Made by a program: the position numbers and the translations under genes | Assembly (NCBI GenBank): GCA_038259855.1 | Contig: JBBSOJ010000031.1 | Coordinates: 1 to 19,116 of the forward strand | Length of the DNA stretch: 19,116 bases | Direction of reading: 5' to 3' | Origin: JBPOFM01 sp038259855 | Lineage (GTDB): Bacteria > Bacteroidota > Bacteroidia > Flavobacteriales > Flavobacteriaceae | The notes under the pieces: model-generated | Seen by the model: the letters and a program-made list of their open reading frames with translations, nothing else | Told to the model about the DNA's origin: nothing | Database searches by the model: none | Shown: in pieces, positions 1 through 7,455 of the stretch | Position numbering within the stretch: the first letter of the stretch is position 1 | Layout of the letters: each line of letters opens with the position of its first letter

Positions 1-1
1 A

Positions 2-727
2 GAAACAACCATTTTTGGCATACGCGCCATTATTGAAGCTATAAAATCTGGTGAGAATATTGATAAGATTTTCTTACAAAAAGGATTGAGGGGCGAGTTA
101 TTTACAGAATTGGAGCAACTGATCCATAAAGAACGATTAAACGCATCCTACGTACCCGTAGAGAAACTCAATCGCTTAACAAAAATGATTCATCAGGGAG
201 CCGTTGCACAAATTGCCCCGATTGAATTTATGCCATTGGAAACGATGGTAGAAATGGCCATGGCATCTGACAAAGTGCCTTTATTCTTGTTATTAGATCA
301 ATTAAGTGATGTCCGCAATTTTGGAGCCATCATAAGAACAGCGGAATGCACAGGCGTTTCTGGTATCATAATTCAAAAAAAAGGGGGTGCCCCTGTTAAT
401 GGTGATACCGTTAAAACAAGTGCAGGCGCCATTTTTAAAATGCCCATCTGTAAGGTAGATCATATCAAAGATGCTGTCTTCTATATGCAGTCTTCGGGAA
501 TCAAAGTTATTGCGGCGACAGAAAAAACCGAACACATGCTATACGATGTTTCGTTTACCGAACCTTGCGCCATTATTATGGGTTCTGAAGGGAAAGGTAT
601 TAACCCTTCCATCCTGAAAGTTGTGGATGCCAAAGCAAAACTTCCGATTTTGGGTGAGATTGAATCTCTAAATGTGTCTGTAGCTTGTGGTGCTTTTTTA
701 TACGAGGCCATTAGACAAAGGCTTTAG
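2..727 (+). CDS. rlmB: 23S rRNA 2'-O-ribose methyltransferase RlmB (SpoU family), 5' partial
   Basis: The gene enters from the left edge. The reading frame is open from base 2 and its first visible residues (ETTIFGIRAIIEAI) match the usual RlmB opening, so only a few codons are missing. A TTG at 86 is not the start. From family knowledge, RlmB methylates the 2'-OH of G2251 in the peptidyl-transferase loop of 23S rRNA, using S-adenosylmethionine. The substrate-binding domain comes first, followed by the trefoil-knot SPOUT methyltransferase domain. All three SpoU motifs are visible: NFGAIIRTAE, IIMGSEGKGI, and the C-terminal LNVSVACGAFLYEAIRQR with the conserved Asn and Ser. The remaining 241 codons fit a family length near 245. 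It converges on the rhomboid gene across a 41-nt gap. RlmB is more likely than another SpoU paralogue because the match covers the whole length. Confidence 0.93.
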   Translation, partial: ETTIFGIRAIIEAIKSGENIDKIFLQKGLRGELFTELEQLIHKERLNASYVPVEKLNRLTKMIHQGAVAQIAPIEFMPLETMVEMAMASDKVPLFLLLDQLSDVRNFGAIIRTAECTGVSGIIIQKKGGAPVNGDTVKTSAGAIFKMPICKVDHIKDAVFYMQSSGIKVIAATEKTEHMLYDVSFTEPCAIIMGSEGKGINPSILKVVDAKAKLPILGEIESLNVSVACGAFLYEAIRQRL

Positions 728-768
728 AATTTGGAATTTTAAAAGAAATTATTTTTTGGTAGATTTCA

Positions 769-1524
769 TTATAAATTCTCATCTTTGTTCGGTTTGAAAG
801 TATAGATGAATTTTGTCTCCGTATTATTTTCAACGTCAGGTTTAATTTCAATTTCAGCTTCGGTTTGTTCAATGAAATTACCGTTTTCATCGAAGTGTTT
901 TAGAAAAGGATCGTCGTCTTCAATATAGTTGGGTTGCTGCCAAACATACGTTTCAGGTTTTGCAATGGTTTTTCTAAAAAGTATTGCAAATAATATTCCT
1001 GTAATCAACCCTCCAAGATGGCCTTCCCAAGACATCCCTTCTTTTACGGGGAAGACGTACCAAATCATACTTCCATACAGGAAAATAACCATTAGGGATA
1101 ACGCTACTAAACGATAGTGTCTTGCAAACATGCCTTTAAAAAAGATAAAACTGACCAAAACGTAGATCAATCCACTGGCGCCAATATGATTTGCAGGTCT
1201 GCCAATACCCCATGTGATCATACCTGATAAGAGAATACCAAATACCAAGATCTTCCATGCGATAGGTCTGTAAAAATAAAATAAGGCCATAGACAGCACA
1301 AATAAAGGAATGGTGTTATGGTAAATGTGCTCTATATCACCATGTATAAAGGGACTAAAAACCACACCGATCAATCCCTCTAGTTTTTGAGGATAAATGC
1401 CAAGATTCTTAATTTTTGGGAAGAAACGAACTTGCAACCAAAAGGTTGTCCAAATAGTCATCACAAAGACGATCGGATAACCTATCACACTGGTTGAATA
1501 TCTAAATTGCGGTGATTCGTCCAT
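769..1524 (-). CDS. Rhomboid family intramembrane serine protease
   Basis: This 251-residue membrane protein belongs to the rhomboid peptidase family, which cleaves transmembrane substrates inside the bilayer. The catalytic dyad is visible: Ser117 in GASG and His169 in GHLGG, the latter followed by a small-residue helix. The HxxxN element of the second helix is also present (His66 and Asn70 in HIYHN). About six hydrophobic segments span residues 13-30, 52-82, 90-108, 113-130, 138-157 and 168-184. After the last helix there is a hydrophilic, strongly acidic cytoplasmic tail of about 65 residues. The physiological substrate cannot be inferred. It is divergent from rarA and convergent with rlmB; I recall this three-gene neighbourhood from other flavobacteria. 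The ATG at 1524 gives a normal N-terminus. Confidence 0.9.
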   Translation of the reverse strand: MDESPQFRYSTSVIGYPIVFVMTIWTTFWLQVRFFPKIKNLGIYPQKLEGLIGVVFSPFIHGDIEHIYHNTIPLFVLSMALFYFYRPIAWKILVFGILLSGMITWGIGRPANHIGASGLIYVLVSFIFFKGMFARHYRLVALSLMVIFLYGSMIWYVFPVKEGMSWEGHLGGLITGILFAILFRKTIAKPETYVWQQPNYIEDDDPFLKHFDENGNFIEQTEAEIEIKPDVENNTETKFIYTFKPNKDENL

Positions 1525-1753
1525 ACCTAAATTTATTACAAACTATTCAAAATACTGTCCAACTATCAATTATATGCAATATTGTCAGCCTTTGCATGAA
1601 CGATTGAACGGCCTGTTCGAAATCCTTTTTTGGCTGGCAAGACAAAAAAGATTGAGTAGTGAAAGCGTGACTTTTTGATTTTTCATCAAAAAGACATGCC
1701 CAAAAAACTCAAGAACCAAAAGAGTTGTATCAGATTTAATGTAATTTTGCCTT
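1525..1753. other. Divergent intergenic region with four consecutive stem-loops
   Basis: This 229-nt gap separates the divergent rhomboid and rarA genes. Four inverted repeats follow one another: ATGCAA/TTGCAT (1574-1579 and 1592-1597); GAAC/GTTC (1606-1609 and 1615-1618), extended by a wobble pair and one more pair; CTTTTTTG/CAAAAAAG (1625-1632 and 1643-1650); and CTTTTTGAT/ATCAAAAAG (1671-1679 and 1685-1693, 5-nt loop). The last two have perfect 8- and 9-bp stems. No convincing open frame lies here: an ATG at 1695 opens a short frame running into rarA out of phase. The stems could be chance, terminator-like or attenuator-like structures, or part of a structured leader. Confidence 0.45.
1742..1749 (+). 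promoter_or_regulatory. Candidate flavobacterial -7 element for rarA
   Basis: TAATTTTG matches the TAnnTTTG -7 consensus of Bacteroidota sigma-A promoters and ends only 4 nt before the rarA ATG, so transcription would start at or very near the start codon. No good TTTG/TTG lies 17-23 nt upstream; the nearest TTG, at 1725-1727, is only 14 nt away. The element may therefore be a chance match. Confidence 0.25.
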
Positions 1754-3034
1754 ATGAACGAACCTTTAGCAGAGCGGTTACGCCCAAAACATTTAAAAGA
1801 CTATTTAAGCCAAGGCCATTTAGTTGGTGATAAAGGTGTGCTGACGCAACATATAAAGCAGGGCGCCATTCCCTCCATGATTTTTTGGGGACCACCAGGT
1901 ACTGGCAAGACAACGCTGGCGAATATCATTGCCAATGAGTCTGATCGTCCTTTTTATGCTTTGAGTGCGATTAATAGCGGCGTTAAAGACATTCGTGAGG
2001 TGATAGACAAGGCCAAGCAAAGCGGCGGATTGTTTACGACCAAAAATCCGATTTTATTTATTGATGAGATTCACCGCTTTAGCAAATCACAGCAAGATTC
2101 GTTGCTCCAGGCCGTTGAAAAAGGCTGGGTGACCTTAATTGGAGCGACCACTGAAAACCCAAGTTTCGAAGTCATCTCTGCCCTACTCTCTCGTTGTCAG
2201 GTTTATGTCTTAAACTCTTTTGCGAAATCCGACATGGAATTTCTGCTCAATCGTGCTATTAAAAAAGATGAGTCGTTGTCTAAATTAGATATCGAACTAA
2301 AGGAAACAGAAGCATTGTTGCGCCTCTCCGGTGGTGACGCCCGCAAATTGCTCAATGTCTTTGAATTGATCGTTACGAGCTATGATCCGTCAAAAAAGAT
2401 TGTTATTACCGATGACGCTGTTTTAGAACGCGTACAGGGAAATATGGTGCGCTATGATAAAACGGGTGAACAACATTATGATATCGTATCTGCATTTATC
2501 AAATCAATACGGGGAAGTGATCCCAACGCGGCTGTTTATTATTTAGCGCGCATGATTGAAGGTGGCGAAGACGTTAAATTCATCGCCCGTAGATTGTTGA
2601 TTTTAGCAAGTGAAGATATCGGGAATGCCAATCCCACAGCATTAGTGATCGCCACAAGCACATTCCAAGCGGTATCTGTTATCGGCAATCCTGAATCGCG
2701 TATTATATTAAGTCAATGTACCACCTATTTAGCGACTTCGGCAAAAAGCAATGCATCCTACGAAGCCATCGGGAAAGCGCAACAATTGGTAAAGGAAACT
2801 GGAGATTTATCAGTACCGCTATCGATACGAAACTCACCAACATCTTTGATGAAAGATTTGGGCTATGGCGCGAACTATCAATATGCACACAACTACGAGA
2901 ATAATTTTGCCCCTCACGAATTTTTACCAGACGCCATTAAGAATACGACCCTATATAATCCAGGGAACAATCCCAGAGAGAATACCCAACGCGACTTTTT
3001 GAAAAAACGGTGGAAAGAAAAATACGGGTACTGA
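1754..3034 (+). CDS. rarA: Replication-associated recombination protein A (AAA+ ATPase, MgsA/WRNIP1 family)
   Basis: This 426-residue protein has the length and domain order of RarA, a AAA+ ATPase related to clamp loaders that acts at stalled or collapsed replication forks. Walker A is GPPGTGKTT at residues 46-54 and Walker B is LFIDEIHRF at 101-109. Sensor 1 lies in LIGATTENPSF (128-138). The arginine-finger region is LLSRCQV (144-150) and sensor 2 is GDAR (194-197). The C-terminal half carries the RarA-specific tetramerisation and DNA-binding region, including SEDIGNANP and the terminal FLKKRW. The ATG at 1754 is chosen because an in-frame TAA lies a few codons upstream (1743-1745). It is divergent from rhomboid and appears monocistronic, since the next gene converges on it 23 nt away. 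Confidence 0.95.
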   Translation: MNEPLAERLRPKHLKDYLSQGHLVGDKGVLTQHIKQGAIPSMIFWGPPGTGKTTLANIIANESDRPFYALSAINSGVKDIREVIDKAKQSGGLFTTKNPILFIDEIHRFSKSQQDSLLQAVEKGWVTLIGATTENPSFEVISALLSRCQVYVLNSFAKSDMEFLLNRAIKKDESLSKLDIELKETEALLRLSGGDARKLLNVFELIVTSYDPSKKIVITDDAVLERVQGNMVRYDKTGEQHYDIVSAFIKSIRGSDPNAAVYYLARMIEGGEDVKFIARRLLILASEDIGNANPTALVIATSTFQAVSVIGNPESRIILSQCTTYLATSAKSNASYEAIGKAQQLVKETGDLSVPLSIRNSPTSLMKDLGYGANYQYAHNYENNFAPHEFLPDAIKNTTLYNPGNNPRENTQRDFLKKRWKEKYGY

Positions 3035-3057
3035 GAAATAGCGCGACTTTCGAATAA

Positions 3058-3909
3058 TTAGAACTTTATGTTCAAAACTGTTTCTATAACTTGGGATCCA
3101 TCATTTTCTGAATACAGCCATTGATTGTTTTTCTTAAAAACAATACCTCGTTTGCCGTTCACAGTGTACACATCAGTTGCACCCGTTGCCATCAAAACCA
3201 TGACCACTTTAGGAGTACTATCTACTAATTGGTATCCATTGTCTATTGCTTGGGCATAAAGCACCTCTGTAGTTGATGTCGTTACTTTTGGTGTCACCAC
3301 CTCTTTTTTAGAATCTTGAACCACTTCAACCGTTTCTTGCGATGTATTTTGAGCCGTTTCCTCTTTTAAAGCTTTAAGCTCTTCTTTCAAACGATTGATT
3401 TCTTCCTGTTCACTTGCAGCTACTATGTCACTCATTTGATCAGTTGATTTGGAACGTGCCAAAACAATGTCGTTTGGTTTGTATGAGTAATTAAATTGCT
3501 GATAAGTCTTAAAGGCATCCCGTAACGCAAGGTTATATGCTACCTCGTATTTCTTTTCTCGTGACTCTCCCATTCCAGAACTCATGATGATTTTACCAGT
3601 GCAATCTTTCAAATCCATGCGTAATTTTGTCTTAAGGATATTGCTTTCGTTCACTAAATCAACAACAAGACCGAGGCATCCTCCGTTACGGAGTTCACTT
3701 GGGAATGTATCAGTTGTTAGGTAGGCGGTATAACCGTATTTATTGAACAAGAATTTTGTGAGGGAATTGAGTTGGTACTTGTCAGCTTCCTTAAGAAATT
3801 CATATTCTGCAGGCACAATAATGTATTTATAATCGTTCACACTATCTTGTGAGAATGAATTGCTATTGGCAAAGCAGCACAATACCATAAAGAAATAAAA
3901 TTTTGACAT
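3058..3909 (-). CDS. Secreted protein of unknown function with a coiled-coil segment
   Basis: This 283-residue protein opens with a signal peptide (hydrophobic residues 5-15, likely cleavage before Gln21), so it should reach the periplasm or outer membrane. Residues about 27-145 form a conserved-looking globular part beginning YKYIIVPAEYEFLK, with two cysteines (78 and 103) that could form a disulphide. Residues about 165-190 are a Glu/Lys/Leu-rich coiled coil, followed by a Thr/Val/Glu-rich linker. The last 70 residues form a small beta-rich domain ending in NGKRGIVFKKNNQWLYSEND. I know similar proteins as uncharacterised flavobacterial proteins and assign no function. It lies 80 nt downstream of the lipoprotein gene on the same strand. 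A near-match to a -7 element (TATCTTTA, 3941-3948) could give it its own promoter. Confidence 0.8.
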   Translation of the reverse strand: MSKFYFFMVLCCFANSNSFSQDSVNDYKYIIVPAEYEFLKEADKYQLNSLTKFLFNKYGYTAYLTTDTFPSELRNGGCLGLVVDLVNESNILKTKLRMDLKDCTGKIIMSSGMGESREKKYEVAYNLALRDAFKTYQQFNYSYKPNDIVLARSKSTDQMSDIVAASEQEEINRLKEELKALKEETAQNTSQETVEVVQDSKKEVVTPKVTTSTTEVLYAQAIDNGYQLVDSTPKVVMVLMATGATDVYTVNGKRGIVFKKNNQWLYSENDGSQVIETVLNIKF

Positions 3910-3989
3910 TTTCAGGAAGAATTAAGGATCAATCAGACCGTAAAGATACAATTATGTTATCAGATTTGATTTACAATGATAGATAAGCG

Positions 3990-4547
3990 CTATTGATGAT
4001 CAAATCTATCCACTACATCGGCTTTGATTTTTAATTGGCCTTTTAATGACGTGACTTCTTGAGTGGCACTAATCTGCACATGTTTAGAGATAACGACTTT
4101 GGTGGCTCTCTTAAAGGTTTCCAATTCTGGTGCTTCAATTTTGATGTGGGTTTCGACAAGCTTTGGCGTTGTTTCTTTACCAGCAGCCACCGGCACATTT
4201 ACGACATAAATAAAGGCATCCAAATCGTTCAAAAACGTAAAGTCAATCGAAAAATTCCAATCAAGACCGTTTTTAATGCTTATTTGAAATTCCTTCGCCG
4301 TGTGATCTGAAACAGTACTGTAATCCATTGGCATCAAAAAGAACGTGTCTGAAACAACAACACGATGGTTTTCTTCGGTTTCTTTCAAAAAAGCAGTTGC
4401 ATCTAAAGTGACGTCAACGATTTCGGAAGTGATAATGGGAGAGATGGTTTCGGTTTCAACACTGTTATAATCGGAGTCTGTGACGCAGGACGTAAGCATA
4501 GTAAAAATGATAAAACAGGCGAACATTGGTCGTAATTTAGAATTCAT
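3990..4547 (-). CDS. Small putative lipoprotein, unknown function
   Basis: The 185-residue product has a type II signal sequence. A charged start is followed by a hydrophobic stretch and a lipobox LTSC with the lipidated Cys at residue 21, so it should be anchored in the inner or outer membrane. The mature part is rich in beta-strand-forming Val, Ile and Thr residues, with no motif I recognise. A middle segment (ISIKNGLDWNFSIDFTFLND) suggests a beta-sandwich type fold, which is inference only. It sits 48 nt downstream of the HAD phosphatase gene on the same strand and may be the penultimate gene of that run. The ATG at 4547 is the only start giving a complete signal sequence. Confidence 0.75.
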   Translation of the reverse strand: MNSKLRPMFACFIIFTMLTSCVTDSDYNSVETETISPIITSEIVDVTLDATAFLKETEENHRVVVSDTFFLMPMDYSTVSDHTAKEFQISIKNGLDWNFSIDFTFLNDLDAFIYVVNVPVAAGKETTPKLVETHIKIEAPELETFKRATKVVISKHVQISATQEVTSLKGQLKIKADVVDRFDHQ

Positions 4548-4595
4548 TTAGGTCGTGTTATGATTTCTTTAACGCTCTATCATTTGTTATAGTAT

Positions 4596-5309
4596 TTAAA
4601 AGTATGATTTTAATTCTTTCAATTGTTTGATTTGCTTGATGTGAGGTTCACATTCCATTTGTCTTATATTGAAGAAAATCGCGTCCAAACCTACATCCAT
4701 GGCACCTAAAACGTCCGCTTCGTAACTGTCTCCAATCATAATACTTTCATTTTTTTGAGCCTTTGCCAAGTTTAGGGCATATTCAAAAATAATTGGATTT
4801 GGTTTTTTAACGCCTGCCACATCAGCATTCGTGACCGTTTTAAAATAATGAGTGATTTTTGAAACATCCATTTTCTTTTGTTGTGCGTCGCCAAATCCAT
4901 TCGTGATAATGTGCAAATGATACTTTGACTGAAGGTAGTTGAGAACATCAATGGTATCTTCAAATAAATGGTCGAAGGTCGTTAGATGCGTTATATAATC
5001 TTCAGAAAGTACAGGAATTAGCTTTTCATCAATATTATAATTCAACGTGCCAAATGTCTCGTTCAGCCGTCCAAATCGTAATTCGGTTTGATCTATCTCC
5101 GAATCTCGATACAACTTCCAATATTTAAGATTTACAGGTTCATATACATTCAAAAACTGTCTGATATCGATCTGAACATTATTCATCTTGAATATCTTTT
5201 CAAATGTCAATGCAGAATTTTTATCAAAATCCCAAAGCGTATGATCTAAATCGAAAAAAATATGTTTTATAGTATTTGTCTTCAAATCGTTATATGTATT
5301 AATTATCAA
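4596..5309 (-). CDS. HAD-superfamily hydrolase, YjjG-like nucleotidase
   Basis: The 237-residue protein is a haloacid-dehalogenase phosphatase of the YjjG/YfnB type. From family knowledge, YjjG dephosphorylates (non-canonical) pyrimidine nucleoside monophosphates in the cytosol. Motif I is DLDHTLWD with nucleophile Asp20 and acid/base Asp22. Motif II is the Thr of ITNGF (136), motif III the Lys pair in VKKPNP (168-169), and motif IV GDSYEAD (193-199) holds the Mg-binding acidic residues. A helical cap occupies about residues 33-115. No in-frame ATG exists near the 5' end: an in-frame stop lies four codons upstream, and the best start is TTG at 5309-5307, with a second TTG eight codons later. 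The start lies 1 nt after the stop of the upstream gene, suggesting translational coupling. The exact substrate is not provable from sequence. Confidence 0.87.
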   Translation of the reverse strand: MIINTYNDLKTNTIKHIFFDLDHTLWDFDKNSALTFEKIFKMNNVQIDIRQFLNVYEPVNLKYWKLYRDSEIDQTELRFGRLNETFGTLNYNIDEKLIPVLSEDYITHLTTFDHLFEDTIDVLNYLQSKYHLHIITNGFGDAQQKKMDVSKITHYFKTVTNADVAGVKKPNPIIFEYALNLAKAQKNESIMIGDSYEADVLGAMDVGLDAIFFNIRQMECEPHIKQIKQLKELKSYF

Positions 5310-5310
5310 A

Positions 5311-6615
5311 TTAATTTTCTATCTCAACAGAATCCAGAGCTTGGGAAAATAAGTCCCTGAAGCCTTTCCAGCGTTCATCATTACTGAATGAATGGTTATG
5401 AAAAACAGGTGCAAAGGTCCCATTGACTTTTTTGACTTCTCGTATGAGTCGTTGCATCGCTTCCTTTTTATCCAATAAAGATGACTTTTTCAATAGTGCG
5501 TTATCAAACATGTGGAATGGATTGATCTGCAATGGTGTTTGGATCTCATAATCAAGATCATAGAATTGAAATGGCGTACAAGTTCCAGCTCTAAAACCCA
5601 ATTGATTGATGTAGCCCATTGTATAATCCTGCTTCACCTCCAATTCTATCAAATTTCGATACGATTCAGGGAGATTTAATTTTGAGAATGAATTGCGGGT
5701 TGCCACTAACTCATGGTTAACAATCGCTTCTAACTGCTGCTTCTCTTTTTTTACAATATCCTTACTAAATAATCCAAAATAGGACACTTTTAATCCCACC
5801 TTACAATAATCTGAAACGGACTTTATCAAGGATACAAAGGCCTTTTTATTGATATTGATATTCTTATCATAGGTTGAATAATCGCCAATAAGGAAGAATA
5901 CGATGAACTTATTAGAAGTCTGTTTCTGTTTGGTAATGATCCATTTAAAGGTATCATAAGGGTCGCGTCGTAATCCCGATAGTACGAGGTATCGCTTATA
6001 GAATTCGTTCAATCGTAGTCGAAATATATCGCGCATGGTTTCCCCAAACGTTCTTAACAACCCTTTTTCTCTATAAAAATAGGCTACAGGGACATCGATT
6101 ATCGGCTGCACTTTGTAAGTGCGCTCAATAAAATTGAAATCATCGAAAGACAATTTCAAGGCGTCCCTGAAAAAATACGCCCAAATGTCCACAACTGGCT
6201 GGTGTAAAAAACCATTTTTATAAGCAATACTTTCAGCACCTATAAAACGACCATATTCATCCTTAACATGCGGTAAGTACTCTTCATATCGGCTTAAAAT
6301 ATAGAACGATGCTGCGAACATATCAAACGGCAAACTACTTTTCTCGTTCGTTGGGAAAAAGCATTTGGTATGCAACCAATCATGAATGTGGAGGTCTAAA
6401 TCTTCAAGACCGTGATCAAACAACAATTCATGGCTCTTAACAAAAAATTCATTTCCTAAAGGTTGTTTGGTGTAGGACATTTTGAGACTATCGTGAGCTA
6501 TAAATTCCTCAATAGTCGTCGTAAAAGTCACAGGAAGCCCTAAAATTCGAATGCAGATATGCTTAAAGACATAGCTTAAGCGTGGCGTTATTTTATGAGT
6601 ATAAACTAATAGCAT
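5311..6615 (-). CDS. Polysaccharide deacetylase-like protein, probably catalytically altered
   Basis: The 434-residue protein matches the two-part layout of Bacteroidota polysaccharide deacetylase-like proteins. The N-terminal domain of unknown function includes FDMFAASFYILSRYEEYLPH (98-117) and VVDIWAYFFRD (141-151). The C-terminal NodB-like barrel begins near residue 168 and includes YTMGYINQLGFRAGTCTPF (331-349) and VFHNHSFS (404-411). Active relatives, as I recall them, have an Asp-x-Asp after the first strand, a His in a GLHPSY-like motif and another in an SRQHF-like motif. Here the equivalents read PIIDVP (171-176), VGLKVSY (273-279) and TRNSF (306-310), so one Asp and both His are absent. 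No signal peptide is evident, which is common in this group. It lies between radC (88-nt gap) and the HAD gene (1-nt gap). Substrate and activity are unknown. Confidence 0.8.
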   Translation of the reverse strand: MLLVYTHKITPRLSYVFKHICIRILGLPVTFTTTIEEFIAHDSLKMSYTKQPLGNEFFVKSHELLFDHGLEDLDLHIHDWLHTKCFFPTNEKSSLPFDMFAASFYILSRYEEYLPHVKDEYGRFIGAESIAYKNGFLHQPVVDIWAYFFRDALKLSFDDFNFIERTYKVQPIIDVPVAYFYREKGLLRTFGETMRDIFRLRLNEFYKRYLVLSGLRRDPYDTFKWIITKQKQTSNKFIVFFLIGDYSTYDKNININKKAFVSLIKSVSDYCKVGLKVSYFGLFSKDIVKKEKQQLEAIVNHELVATRNSFSKLNLPESYRNLIELEVKQDYTMGYINQLGFRAGTCTPFQFYDLDYEIQTPLQINPFHMFDNALLKKSSLLDKKEAMQRLIREVKKVNGTFAPVFHNHSFSNDERWKGFRDLFSQALDSVEIEN

Positions 6616-6703
6616 TTTTTTAATCTTCAGTTCGAATTCTTAAACCTAATGGCTTTTGAGAAATGCCTTAATGGGATGAATTGTTACATTTAACACGTTT
6701 AAG

Positions 6704-7402
6704 TTACAACATACTTTCATCAGCAAAGCTAAAATAAGCAGTTTCGGTTATAATAAGGTGATCTAAAACCTTTATATCCAAACTTTCCGCGGCATGTTTC
6801 AATTTAGAGGTGATTTGTTTATCTGCCTCGCTTGGCTTTAGCGTTCCAGAAGGATGGTTGTGGGCCAAAATAAGTCCTATGGCACCGACCTCAATGGCCG
6901 TTTTCATCACTAATCTCACATCGACCAAGGTCCCAGTGATACCGCCCTTACTCAGTTGATTTTTATGGATAACCTTATTGGAATTGTTGAGATAAATGAT
7001 CCAAAATTCTTCGTGTGGAAGTTCGCCAATAATAGGTTGCATCAATTCGAAAACAGAATGGCTGCTTTCTATTTTCTTCAGCTGCAACGCTTCTTCCAAC
7101 CGCCGTCTCCTTCCCAATTCCAATGCTGCCACAATCGAAATCGCTTTGGCTTCACCAATCCCTTTAAAATCCATTAATTGCTTAATGGATAGTTTACCAA
7201 GAGCGCTTAAATTATTATCAGTACTTGCTAAAATGCGTTTACACAACTCTACGGCGCTTTCATTTCTGCTACCAGAACCTATCAAAATAGCCACTAATTC
7301 GGCATCACTCAAACTATCTTTGCCTTTCTTAAGGAGCTTTTCTCGAGGTCGATCATCTTCCGACCAGTTTTTGATTGAAAAAGAAGGCTGTTTTTCTGAC
7401 AT
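6704..7402 (-). CDS. radC: RadC family protein with JAB/MPN domain
   Basis: The 232-residue product has the standard RadC architecture. An N-terminal helix-hairpin-helix region is centred on LMDFKGIGEAKA. The C-terminal JAB1/MPN-type metalloprotease-like domain shows HNHPSG followed by Asp eight residues after the second His, with a conserved Glu pair in LPHEEFW. These residues would bind zinc. Although named for DNA repair, the family's true role is unclear; E. coli RadC is not a proven recombination protein, and relatives occur on mobile elements. Here the surrounding genes are chromosomal housekeeping genes. Two ATGs are three codons apart (7411 and 7402); 7402 is chosen because it yields MSEKQPSFSIKNWSEDDRPRE, a typical start. 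It is divergent from the DUF1569 gene, with 53 nt between. Confidence 0.93.
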   Translation of the reverse strand: MSEKQPSFSIKNWSEDDRPREKLLKKGKDSLSDAELVAILIGSGSRNESAVELCKRILASTDNNLSALGKLSIKQLMDFKGIGEAKAISIVAALELGRRRRLEEALQLKKIESSHSVFELMQPIIGELPHEEFWIIYLNNSNKVIHKNQLSKGGITGTLVDVRLVMKTAIEVGAIGLILAHNHPSGTLKPSEADKQITSKLKHAAESLDIKVLDHLIITETAYFSFADESML

Positions 7403-7455
7403 ATTATACATGTAAAAATCGTAAATTTCAAACGAATTCTATTACTAGCAATATT

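Noticed and set aside
86..727. A TTG start at 86 for the rlmB-like gene
   Set aside because: The same frame is open to base 2 and the upstream codons encode the family's normal N-terminal residues, so the gene is truncated by the window edge rather than starting at 86.
1695..1800. Short open frame from ATG 1695 running into rarA
   Set aside because: It is out of phase with rarA, and its translation inside rarA is merely the shifted reading of that gene; no independent support.
6996..7415. 139-codon plus-strand open frame opposite radC
   Set aside because: It lies entirely antisense to a well-supported radC and its translation is Ser/Leu/Pro-rich in the way typical of shadow frames.
7375..7455. 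N-terminal extension of the DUF1569 protein from ATG 7375
   Set aside because: The extension overlaps the start of radC and its residues show no family similarity; homology begins at the ATG at 7456.
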